This document shows, piece by piece, positions 24,120 through 31,660 of a DNA stretch of 43,206 bases (position 1 is its first letter; every line of letters starts with the position of its first letter). Source of the stretch: Sphingomonas sp. Y57. GTDB taxonomy: Bacteria; Pseudomonadota; Alphaproteobacteria; Sphingomonadales; Sphingomonadaceae. The notes under the pieces were generated by a model. The model worked only from the letters and a program-made list of their open reading frames with translations, did not search any database and was not told the DNA's origin. Made by a program: the position numbers and the translations under genes. The stretch covers positions 1-43,206 of the forward strand of contig NZ_LDES01000101.1 of NCBI RefSeq assembly GCF_001015195.1. Direction: 5' to 3'.

Positions 24120-24783
24120 GGCCGTCCTGCTCGGCGCGCTCGCGGCGCTTTCGATCGCCGTCGCCGTCGATCCGGCACTGGCCCGCAAGCGTGCACGGGA
24201 GATCGACTATTCGCCGGTGTTCGCGGCGGAACCGCTGCCGCCGCAGGCCAACGGCGCGATCTACCAGGCTGCCAACGGCTATTCGGCGCTGACCAACGGT
24301 GCGCGGGCGGCGATGATCGGCGATATCGTGACGATCAAGCTGGTCGAGCGGACCCAGGCCGCAAAGTCGAACAGCGCCTCGACCGATCGCTCGGGCGAGC
24401 TGGGCCTTACCCCGCCGACGACTGGTCCGTTGTCGCTGTTCAAACCCACCGACGTGGGTGCGAGCGGAGGCAGCACCTTCACTGGCAAGGGGGCGGCAGC
24501 CCAGTCCAACCAGCTCAACGGCGAGATCAGCGTCTCGATCGTCCGGGTCTTCCCGAACGGGACGATGCTGGTGCGCGGAGAGAAGCTGCTGACCCTCAAC
24601 CGCGGTGACGAGAATATCGCGGTCACCGGGCTGATCCGCGCGGCCGACATCGGCCCGGACAACCGGGTTCCGTCGACCCGCGTTGCCGACGCCCGGATAA
24701 CCTATTCGGGCAAGGGCGAGATCGCGCGCGGCTCTCGCCAGGGATGGCTTAACCGTTTCTTTTCCATCTTGAGTCCATTCTGA
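24100..24783 (+). CDS. flgH: L-ring protein FlgH without a lipobox
   Basis: The 227-residue protein carries FlgH hallmarks: AMIGDIVTIKLVERTQAAKS, NGTMLVRGEKLLTLNRGDEN and the C-terminal GWLNRFFSILSPF. FlgH forms the L ring in the outer membrane and is usually a lipoprotein. Here the signal region (KAVLLGALAALSIAVAVDPA then LA-RKRA) has no lipobox cysteine, and I see no cysteine anywhere in the protein, so it should be cleaved by signal peptidase I instead. The ATG at 24100 overlaps flgG by 20 nt; no better start lies downstream before the signal peptide. Confidence 0.94.
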   Translation: MSTRTSKAVLLGALAALSIAVAVDPALARKRAREIDYSPVFAAEPLPPQANGAIYQAANGYSALTNGARAAMIGDIVTIKLVERTQAAKSNSASTDRSGELGLTPPTTGPLSLFKPTDVGASGGSTFTGKGAAAQSNQLNGEISVSIVRVFPNGTMLVRGEKLLTLNRGDENIAVTGLIRAADIGPDNRVPSTRVADARITYSGKGEIARGSRQGWLNRFFSILSPF

Positions 24784-24809
24784 TTAAGAATTTCGAGGAT
24801 TGGCCGTTC

Positions 24810-25913
24810 ATGTTCCGCGCCCTGATCACAGCCCTGGTCTGCTTTTCCGGACTCTCCCTCGCGGGGGCGGGCCATGCCGAACGGATCAAGGATATCGGCA
24901 GCTTCGCGGGCCTGCGCGCGAACCAGCTGACCGGCTATGGCATCGTCGTCGGCCTGGCCGGGACGGGCGACGACAGCCTCGATTATTCTACTCTCGGCAT
25001 GAAGGGCGTCGCCTCGCGCTTCGGCTTGCAGCTTCCGGCCGGCGTCAATCCGGCGCTCAAGAACGCCGCCGCGGTGATGATCACCGCCGAGCTGCCCGCC
25101 TTCGCCAAGCCGGGCCAGCGGCTCGACGTCACCATTTCGGCGCTGGGCAAGGCCAAGTCGCTGCGCGGCGGCACGCTGATCATGGCGCCGCTGATGGGCG
25201 CCGACGGCCAGATTTATGCGATGGCCCAGGGCAACCTGGCGGTCGGCGGTCTTGGCATCGACGCCGCCGATGGTTCCAAGCTGACGATCAACGTGCCGAC
25301 CGCCGGCCGCATCCCCGGAGGGGCGACGGTCGAGCGCAGCGTCGACGCCGGTTTCGCGACGATGCCGCAGCTCCGTTTCGACCTTGCCGAGGGCGATCTC
25401 ACCACCTCACAGCGCGTCGCCGCCGCGATCAACGGCCGGCTCGGCCAACCCATCGCGCGCTCCATCGACGCCACCACCATCACGATCGATGCGCCGCAGG
25501 GTGCGGAAGTCCGCACCGCCCTGATGAGCCGGATCGAGAATCTGGAGGTAGACACGGCCGAGGCGCCCGCACGGGTCGTCGTCAATGCGCGCACCGGGAC
25601 CGTCGTCATCAACGGCGCGGTGCGGATCGCACCGGTCGCCGTCACCCATGGCAAGATGACCGTTCAGGTCGACGAAAAGCCGCAGATCATCCAGCCGCAG
25701 CCCTTCTCGCGCGGGCAGACCGCCGTCCAGCAGTCGAGCGCGATCAACGTGGAGCAGGAGGCCCGGCCGATGTTCGAGTTCAACCCGGGCGCCTCGCTGG
25801 CCGATATCGTCAAGGCGGTCAACGCGATCGGAGCCTCTCCCGCGGACCTTGTCGCGATCCTCGAGGCGCTGAAGCAGGCGGGCGCGATGAAGGCGGAGCT
25901 CGTGGTGCTATGA
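24810..25913 (+). CDS. flgI: P-ring protein FlgI
   Basis: The 367-residue protein has a signal peptide (LITALVCFSGLSLAGAGHA) and the strongly conserved FlgI body: ERIKDIGSFAGLRANQLTGY then GIVVGLAGTGDD, AVMITAELPAFAKPGQRLDV, and the C-terminal LADIVKAVNAIGASPADLVA followed by ILEALKQAGA. FlgI makes the periplasmic P ring with help from FlgA. Its stop overlaps the flgJ start by 4 nt. Confidence 0.98.
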   Translation: MFRALITALVCFSGLSLAGAGHAERIKDIGSFAGLRANQLTGYGIVVGLAGTGDDSLDYSTLGMKGVASRFGLQLPAGVNPALKNAAAVMITAELPAFAKPGQRLDVTISALGKAKSLRGGTLIMAPLMGADGQIYAMAQGNLAVGGLGIDAADGSKLTINVPTAGRIPGGATVERSVDAGFATMPQLRFDLAEGDLTTSQRVAAAINGRLGQPIARSIDATTITIDAPQGAEVRTALMSRIENLEVDTAEAPARVVVNARTGTVVINGAVRIAPVAVTHGKMTVQVDEKPQIIQPQPFSRGQTAVQQSSAINVEQEARPMFEFNPGASLADIVKAVNAIGASPADLVAILEALKQAGAMKAELVVL

Positions 25914-26260
25914 TCGGCGGCGTTTCCGCAAAGCTTGGCGCGCTCGCCGACCCGAAGGCGAGCGAACTCGATCAGCTCAAGGCTGCCGCGAAGCAGTTCG
26001 AGGCGATCTTCACCCGCCAGATGCTCAAGTCTACCCGCGACGCGAAGCTGTGCGACGACGATCTGTTCGGGAGCGACGCGACCGACCAGTTTCGCGACAT
26101 GCAGGACTCGAACCTTGCCGACCAGTTCGCCGACAAGGGCGCGATCGGCATAGCCGACCTGCTGGTCCGCCAGTTCCAGGCGCGCGTGGCAAAGCCCGCC
26201 GCCGGCGCGGATCCGGCCACTGCGGCTGGCGGCGCCAAGGACGACGGGGCGAGCGGATGA
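25910..26260 (+). CDS. flgJ: FlgJ rod-binding (rod cap) domain protein, no hydrolase domain
   Basis: The 116-residue protein consists of the FlgJ N-terminal rod-binding domain (AAKQFEAIFTRQMLKSTRDA and FRDMQDSNLADQFADKGAIG) followed by a short Ala/Gly/Asp tail. The C-terminal muramidase domain of enterobacterial FlgJ (about 310 residues) is absent, as in other alphaproteobacteria. The peptidoglycan opening would then be made by a separate enzyme, probably the lytic transglycosylase at 30595-31464 (inference). It overlaps flgI and flgK by 4 nt on each side. Confidence 0.94.
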   Translation: MIGGVSAKLGALADPKASELDQLKAAAKQFEAIFTRQMLKSTRDAKLCDDDLFGSDATDQFRDMQDSNLADQFADKGAIGIADLLVRQFQARVAKPAAGADPATAAGGAKDDGASG

Positions 26261-27609
26261 GCGACCTTCTCCAGATCGGCCGCTCCGGCGTCATCGCCTA
26301 TCGGACCGCGCTCGCCACAGTCGGCGAGAATGTCTCCAATGCCGAGACCGAAGGCTATAGCCGCCGCAAGGTGGTGCTCAACGAGTCCGCGGTCTCCTCG
26401 GCGAACAGCTATATCTACCGTTCCTCGGCCGTGTTCGGCGGCGTCGAGGTGGGCAGCGTTCAGCGCATCTTCGACAATTATCGCAGCACCTATGCGCGCT
26501 TTGCCAATTCAGAGGCGGCTCGCGCCGATGCCAAGGCCACATGGCTCGACACTGCCGAGGCCGCGCTGGACGATTCCGACGTCGGCCTGGGCGTGAAGAT
26601 GTCGAGCGTTTTCACCGCCGCCGAGGCGATGAGCGCCGATGTCAGCAGCGATACCAACCGCCTGACCCTGCTGACCGCGCTCGGCAACGCGGTGAACCAG
26701 TTCAAGACAACCTCCGCCGCGCTGCGATCGGCGGCGGACGGTGTCTCCACCGCGGCGCAGAACAGCGTTGCCAAGCTCAACGACGACCTGCGCACCCTGG
26801 TGCAGATCAACTCGGCGCTGCGCCGCGCCGGCAGTGGATCGTCAGGGCAGGCGCTGCTCCAGGACCAGCGCGACCAGGTGCTGCAAAGCATCTCCAATGC
26901 GGTTGGAATCGACGTCAAGCTGGAGGATGACGGCCGTGCCACGGTACGGCTGCTCGGCGACGGCACCGTCACGCTCGTCGATGCCGCGAGTGCCAATGCC
27001 GGTTATGTCGGCATGGTCGCGTCCGACAGTGGCCGCTTCTCCCTGATCGCCTCGGGTTTCGGCGCAGAAATGCCGATGAACCCGCAGTCGGGATCGCTCG
27101 CCGGGCTCGCCGATGCGGCCAATATCATAGCCTCCCGCCGGGACTCGCTCGATGCGATCGCGGGGCGGTTTGCGCAGGTGATCAACGAGTGGAACGGCGC
27201 GGGCGTCGATCGCAACGGCGATCCCGGCGGGGCACTGCTCACCGGCACCACCGCCGACACGTTGGAGGTCGCGACAACGGACCTGTCCAAGATCGCGGCC
27301 GCGAAGGGCGGTGTTGCCAACGGAAACGCGCTGGCGCTGAAGGATTATCGCAATTCCACCGGGCCTGAGGCGCAATGGGCGCAGCTCGTCTCCGCGCATG
27401 CACAGAGTGCCTCGGCAGCCAAGGCGGAACAGTCGGCGACCGCGTCCCAGCGCGACGGCGCCTATCAACAGCTCGACGACGTCACGGGGATCGATCTGGA
27501 CGTCGAAGCGGCACAGCTTCTGCGTTTCCAGCAGGCCTATAACGGCTCGGCCAGGATCATTCAGATCGCCCGCGAAACCCTCCAGGAAATCCTGGGCCTG
27601 TTCAACTAG
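26257..27609 (+). CDS. flgK: Hook-filament junction protein FlgK (HAP1)
   Basis: The 450-residue protein starts SDLLQIGRSGVIAYRTALAT and VGENVSNAETEGYSRRKVVL, the FlgK N-terminal pattern, and ends with LDVEAAQLLRFQQAYNGSAR and IIQIARETLQEILGL. FlgK is the first hook-associated protein between hook and filament and a client of FlgN. The ATG at 26257 overlaps the flgJ stop (ATGA). Confidence 0.96.
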   Translation: MSDLLQIGRSGVIAYRTALATVGENVSNAETEGYSRRKVVLNESAVSSANSYIYRSSAVFGGVEVGSVQRIFDNYRSTYARFANSEAARADAKATWLDTAEAALDDSDVGLGVKMSSVFTAAEAMSADVSSDTNRLTLLTALGNAVNQFKTTSAALRSAADGVSTAAQNSVAKLNDDLRTLVQINSALRRAGSGSSGQALLQDQRDQVLQSISNAVGIDVKLEDDGRATVRLLGDGTVTLVDAASANAGYVGMVASDSGRFSLIASGFGAEMPMNPQSGSLAGLADAANIIASRRDSLDAIAGRFAQVINEWNGAGVDRNGDPGGALLTGTTADTLEVATTDLSKIAAAKGGVANGNALALKDYRNSTGPEAQWAQLVSAHAQSASAAKAEQSATASQRDGAYQQLDDVTGIDLDVEAAQLLRFQQAYNGSARIIQIARETLQEILGLFN

Positions 27610-27621
27610 AAGGATTGACCG

Positions 27622-28479
27622 GTGATCTCCGCGACCCGCTACAGCGCCATTGCGCAAATCAACCGGCAGGCGAAGCTCGGTGAGGAGATCGCCCGCGCCC
27701 AGACCGAAATATCGACCGGCAAGAAGGTGCAAAAGGCGTCAGACGACCCGATCTCGGCGGCCCGCATCGCTGAACTGCGCCGCGTGCAGGCCGATCAGGT
27801 CACCTGGTCGCGCAATATCCAGACGGCGCAATCCGTGGCCGCGCAGGTCGACACGCAGATGGGCAACATGGCCGACATCTTCAATCGCGTGAAGGAGCTG
27901 ACGCTCGCCGGGCGATCGGACTCGGCTTCCCCCGCGGATCGCGCGGCGATGGTGCAGGAACTGCAATCGTTGCGCACCGCGCTCAGCAATATCTCGACCG
28001 CCACCACGCCGACCGGTCAGCCGCTGTTCCCGACCGACGCCCCGCTGCAGATATCGGTATCTTCGACGGTGCGGCTCGCCGCGACGGCGCAGCGCTCGAC
28101 CGTATTCGGGGGCATTGCCTATACCCATGCCACCGGTACCCTGGACGACGTGATCGCCACCGCGATCGGCGCGATCTCCACCGACGACGCGGCCGCGCGC
28201 CGGGCCGCGGCCGACGTCGCGCTGTCGGATGTCGACGTCGCGGTGCAGCACGTCACCGAACAGCGCGCCGCCCAGGGCGTCCGCGCGCAGCAACTCGACG
28301 TCGCGGCCGACACGCTCGAAGGCGTCTCGACGCAGCTTTCCGAGGAACGCAGTTCGCTCGAAGACACGGACGTTGCCGCGGCGATCATGAAGCTCAATGC
28401 CAAGACCCTGACGCTGCAAGCGGCGCAGGCTGCCTTCGCCAAGGTCAACAGCAACACTTTATTTGATTTTCTGCGGTAG
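27622..28479 (+). CDS. flgL: Hook-filament junction protein FlgL (HAP3), GTG start
   Basis: The 285-residue protein has the flagellin-like N-terminus (AQIGEEIARAQTEISTGKKV-like: KLGEEIARAQTEISTGKKVQ, then KASDDPISAARIAELR) and the C-terminal helix with LSEERSSLEDTDVAAAIMKL. FlgL lies between FlgK and the filament. The start is GTG at 27622, 12 nt after flgK, with AGAAGGA upstream. It is the last flg gene of the operon; the motA promoter follows. Confidence 0.95.
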   Translation: MISATRYSAIAQINRQAKLGEEIARAQTEISTGKKVQKASDDPISAARIAELRRVQADQVTWSRNIQTAQSVAAQVDTQMGNMADIFNRVKELTLAGRSDSASPADRAAMVQELQSLRTALSNISTATTPTGQPLFPTDAPLQISVSSTVRLAATAQRSTVFGGIAYTHATGTLDDVIATAIGAISTDDAAARRAAADVALSDVDVAVQHVTEQRAAQGVRAQQLDVAADTLEGVSTQLSEERSSLEDTDVAAAIMKLNAKTLTLQAAQAAFAKVNSNTLFDFLR

Positions 28480-28500
28480 GCGGACGTGACGCGGCATGGA

Positions 28501-28527
28501 TAAAGCATCTGCTTTTCGTGCCGTTAA
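28501..28527 (+). promoter_or_regulatory. Sigma-28 (FliA) promoter of motA-motB
   Basis: TAAA (28501-28504), a 15-nt spacer and GCCGTTAA (28520-28527): -35, spacing and -10 are identical to the promoter of the first flagellin gene. The leader to motA would be about 57 nt, nearly the same as for the flagellins. Confidence 0.82.
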
Positions 28528-28591
28528 CGGTGATGGGGGAGGGCCGGGCGACCGCGCCCGGACCCGACGGACTTCCTGGGAGTAAGCGTTC

Positions 28592-29455
28592 ATGTTTGCT
28601 GGCATCGGCCTGGTCATTCTCTTCGCCATGGTGTTCGGAGGATTCGCCTTCACCGGCGGCGACCTCGCGCCCGTGCTGCATGCCATCCCCCACGAAATGC
28701 TGATCATCGGCGGCGCCGCGCTCGGCGCGGTCGTTGCCGGCAACTCGATGAAGGAACTCAAGGCGCTCGGCGGTGGCTTCGCCAAGGTCTTCAGGGGGCC
28801 GAGATACAACAAGAAGGACTATCTCGACGTCATCTTCCTCGTCTCGACGCTGATGAAGAAGCTGCGCACCGAAGGCCCCGTCGCGCTTGAGCCGCATATC
28901 GAGGACCCGAAGAGCTCGACGCTGTTCGCCGAATATCCGAAGCTGCTCAAGGACGACACGCTGATCCACATGATCACGGACACGCTGCGCCTGGTGGTCA
29001 TCTCCTCGGGCACGCTCGATCCGATGGCGGTCGAGGACGTCATGGACAATGCGCTGAAGACGCACCACCATGACGAGATCAAGCCCGCCGACGCGATGCA
29101 GAACCTCGCCGACTCGCTGCCCGCGCTGGGCATCGTCGCGGCCGTCCTCGGCGTGGTGAAGACGATGGGCTCGATCGACAAGCCGCCGGCCATCCTCGGC
29201 GCGATGATCGGCTCGGCGCTGGTCGGTACGTTCCTCGGCGTGTTGCTGGCCTATGGCATCGTCGGTCCGTTCGCCGGCCGTTGCCGCCAGGTTATCGAGG
29301 CCGACGGCGCCATCTACGGCGTGGTCAAGCAGATCATCATCGCCTCGCTGCACGGGCATCCGCTGCCGCTGGTGATCGAGGCCGCCCGCTCGGGCATCAC
29401 CCATGTCAACCAGCCCGCCTTCGCCGACGTGTTCGACGGCATGCGCGGCCGCTGA
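28592..29455 (+). CDS. motA: Flagellar motor stator protein MotA
   Basis: The 287-residue protein has the four membrane helices of proton-type MotA (AGIGLVILFAMVFGGFAFTG, MLIIGGAALGAVVAGNSM, LPALGIVAAVLGVVKTMGSI and GSALVGTFLGVLLAYGIVGP), with the functional prolines in DSLPALG and YGIVGPFAG and the charged cytoplasmic loop. It forms the proton channel with MotB. GGGAG lies about 9 nt before the ATG. Its own sigma-28 promoter lies just upstream, and motB follows after 30 nt. Confidence 0.97.
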   Translation: MFAGIGLVILFAMVFGGFAFTGGDLAPVLHAIPHEMLIIGGAALGAVVAGNSMKELKALGGGFAKVFRGPRYNKKDYLDVIFLVSTLMKKLRTEGPVALEPHIEDPKSSTLFAEYPKLLKDDTLIHMITDTLRLVVISSGTLDPMAVEDVMDNALKTHHHDEIKPADAMQNLADSLPALGIVAAVLGVVKTMGSIDKPPAILGAMIGSALVGTFLGVLLAYGIVGPFAGRCRQVIEADGAIYGVVKQIIIASLHGHPLPLVIEAARSGITHVNQPAFADVFDGMRGR

Positions 29456-29485
29456 GCCCCCGGCACGTAGAGGAACGCCTCCACC

Positions 29486-30475
29486 ATGGCGCAATCGCCC
29501 ACGAAGCGCGGTAGGAACGAGCCCGAACCCCGCCCGATCATTATCAAGAAGATCATCGCGGAAGGCCATGGCGGCCATCATGGCGGTGCCTGGAAGGTCG
29601 CCTATGCCGACTTCGTGACGGCGATGATGGCTTTCTTCCTGCTGATGTGGATCCTCGGCGCGACCGACGAGAAGCAGCGCAAGGGCATCGCCGACTATTT
29701 CACGCCGACGATGGTCCAGTTCAAGGAGAAGAGCGCCGGCTCCAACGGCATCTTCGGCGGCGAGTCGGTGGTCGACAAGGACAATTACCCGCACCGCGCG
29801 GCGCAGACCGGGTCGAAGTCGATCAGCATCCCCAAGGACGCGTCGGGCGGCGAGAAGGAGGGGGCCGGCTCGACGAAGTCGCGCGATCGCGTCGCCTTCC
29901 AGAAGCTCAAGCTGCTGCTCCAGGCGAAGATGGCGGCCGACCCCAAGCTCGCGAAGATGATGCAGAATGTGCGGATGATCGAGACGCGCGAGGGGCTACG
30001 CATCGACCTCGTCGACCAGGCGGACTTCGCGATGTTCCGGTCCGGTACCGACGAGCTTTCGTCCGAGGCGCGCGCGCTGATGAAGCAGGTTGCCGAGGTA
30101 ACCAATTTCGCCGACAATTCGGTGATCGTGCGCGGGCACACCGACGCGATGCCCTATTCGAAGGGCCGCACCGTCAACAACTGGACGCTGTCGGCCGCGC
30201 GCGCCGAGGCGACCCGCCGTGCGCTGTCCGACTTCGGCGTCGCCGGTGCCCGTTTCGCGCGGATCGAGGGCGTCGCCGACCGCGAGCCTTATGTTGCCGG
30301 CGATCCCTATGATCCCCGCAACCGCCGCATGTCGATCACCCTCGCCTGGTCGGCGGCCGATGCTCCCGCCGAGGGACCGGGGCCGGTCGACCTGATGGCG
30401 GGCGGCGCGAGCGACCCGACCGCGATGCCCGCCGCCGGGCTGGCGCAGATCGCGGCGCGCAAGGCAGGAAAGTAG
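29486..30475 (+). CDS. motB: Flagellar motor stator protein MotB
   Basis: The 329-residue protein has a basic cytoplasmic N-terminus, one membrane helix with the proton-binding aspartate (AYADFVTAMMAFFLLMWILG), a periplasmic plug/linker, and a complete OmpA-type peptidoglycan-binding domain (VIVRGHTDAMPYSKGRTVNN, then WTLSAARAEATRR and DPRNRRMSI). It anchors the stator to the cell wall. It follows motA after 30 nt with AGAGGA upstream, so the two are co-transcribed. Confidence 0.97.
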   Translation: MAQSPTKRGRNEPEPRPIIIKKIIAEGHGGHHGGAWKVAYADFVTAMMAFFLLMWILGATDEKQRKGIADYFTPTMVQFKEKSAGSNGIFGGESVVDKDNYPHRAAQTGSKSISIPKDASGGEKEGAGSTKSRDRVAFQKLKLLLQAKMAADPKLAKMMQNVRMIETREGLRIDLVDQADFAMFRSGTDELSSEARALMKQVAEVTNFADNSVIVRGHTDAMPYSKGRTVNNWTLSAARAEATRRALSDFGVAGARFARIEGVADREPYVAGDPYDPRNRRMSITLAWSAADAPAEGPGPVDLMAGGASDPTAMPAAGLAQIAARKAGK

Positions 30476-30490
30476 GGCGGCGCCTGTAGA

Positions 30491-30578
30491 TCGTCATTCC
30501 GGAGAAAGCCGGAATCTCCCTGCGCTCCTCCATCTGGCCGAAATGCTGGTGGGATCCTGGCTTTCGCCAGGATGACGA
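30491..30578. repeat. REP-like dyad repeat after motB
   Basis: The arms 30491-30520 and 30551-30578 form an imperfect inverted repeat built on TCGTCATTCCGG-N-GAAAGCC, around a 30-nt spacer. It lies between the convergent motB and transglycosylase genes and resembles the element at 41423-41512 in sequence (GTCATNCCGG) and design. It could serve as a bidirectional terminator. Confidence 0.75.
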
Positions 30579-30594
30579 GCACGGGCGCCGGATA

Positions 30595-31464
30595 TCAGGC
30601 GTCGAGGCCGGTGTCGGTGATGCTGCCGTTGCCGTCCGACGCGAGCATCATATAGGCGAGCCTCGCATTGGCGGGGTTGGGTTTGAGCAGGTTGAGACGC
30701 TGGCTGCCGATCATCGCCAGCATCTCGCCGGTGTCGGGGGTCGCCTTGCCGTCGCCCTCGAACACCTCCTTCGCATAAGCGAGGCGGAGCGTGTCGGCGC
30801 CGAAGGCGTCGCCGGGGCTCGCAGGCCCGCCGTTCATCGGGACGCCATTGTCGTCGATCTTCTTCGCCATCAGTGCATAGACCTGCGACAGCGACCGGGC
30901 ATTGCCGCCCGCGTCATAGAAGATCGAGCGATTGGCGCGCGCCTCGCGCGGGAAAAGCCCGGCGGCGCTGGCGTCGGGCCGCGCGTCGGCGGCCTTAAGG
31001 AAGCGGGTCGCGCCTTCGAGGCCCAGGAAATGCGCGAAATAGAGATCGGCCGAGCGGGGCGGGCGGCCAAGCGAGGTCCTCAATCCGTCGGCATTGTCGC
31101 TCGCGAACTCGGCGGCCATCAGCGACGAGGCATCCGGGTCGTTCTTCAGCGCCATCACCTGGTCGCGCACCGCGCCGTCGACCTTCCAGCTTCCGTCGCC
31201 GCGCCGGCTGATCGCGTCGGCGGCCCAGCCGAGGCCGTGCTTCGCGCCGTACATCTTGACCGCGCCGAGCCAGCTCTGGTCGATGAACTGGAACAGCCCG
31301 CCCGCCGAACTCGACCGCGCCTGCGCGTTCGGGTTCAGCCCGCTTTCCGAGCGCGCCTGGTTGAGCAGATAGGTGAAGTCGACCCCGACCCGCTGCGCCG
31401 CGCGGCCGATCGCCCCGCGCACGCCGGCCTCCCGCTCGACGCGGCCAAAGCCCGGCAGGCTCAT
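30595..31464 (-). CDS. Flagellum-associated lytic transglycosylase (SLT domain)
   Basis: The 289-residue protein has an SLT-type transglycosylase domain near its N-terminus: NQARSESGLNPNAQARSSSA and GGLFQFIDQSW, with the probable catalytic glutamate at about residue 40. Later segments (SADLYFAHFLGLEGATRFL) fit the same family. No Sec signal peptide is visible; the protein starts MSLPGFGRVEREAGVRGAIG. It ends the flagellar island, and FlgJ here lacks a hydrolase domain, so it likely opens the wall for the rod, as SltF does in Rhodobacter. Export could use the flagellar route (inference). Confidence 0.85.
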   Translation of the reverse strand: MSLPGFGRVEREAGVRGAIGRAAQRVGVDFTYLLNQARSESGLNPNAQARSSSAGGLFQFIDQSWLGAVKMYGAKHGLGWAADAISRRGDGSWKVDGAVRDQVMALKNDPDASSLMAAEFASDNADGLRTSLGRPPRSADLYFAHFLGLEGATRFLKAADARPDASAAGLFPREARANRSIFYDAGGNARSLSQVYALMAKKIDDNGVPMNGGPASPGDAFGADTLRLAYAKEVFEGDGKATPDTGEMLAMIGSQRLNLLKPNPANARLAYMMLASDGNGSITDTGLDA

Positions 31465-31525
31465 GAGAGGGGTCCTGTTAACACCCCTTAATTGTCGCTG
31501 ATCATGGTTAACGAAAGATTGTCGT

Positions 31526-31660
31526 TCAGCCGGTGCTGCCGTCCGGGCCGTCGTCGTCCTTCTTCGGGGCGCGGGGCAGACGCTTGATCCGGCTGATCCC
31601 CGCGAACATTGGCAGCAGCAGGACGAGCAGCAGGATCGCGGCGATAATCTGCTTCTTCAT
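31526..31660 (-). CDS. 44-residue membrane peptide coupled to bioA
   Basis: This small gene encodes MKKQIIAAILLLVLLLPMF followed by a basic and then acidic tail (KRLPRAPKKDDDGPDGSTG). It has one membrane helix (about residues 4-20) with a Lys-Lys start. The ATG at 31660 overlaps the bioA stop in an ATGA, the same coupling used within bioF-bioD-bioA. It was below the size normally listed. No function is recognised; a membrane anchor or a leaderless small regulator are both possible. Confidence 0.6.
   Translation of the reverse strand: MKKQIIAAILLLVLLLPMFAGISRIKRLPRAPKKDDDGPDGSTG

Noticed and set aside
30533-30594. CRISPR-like or tRNA structure near the REP element
   Set aside because: There is only one dyad, no spacer-repeat order and no cloverleaf; no CRISPR array or tRNA was seen in the window.
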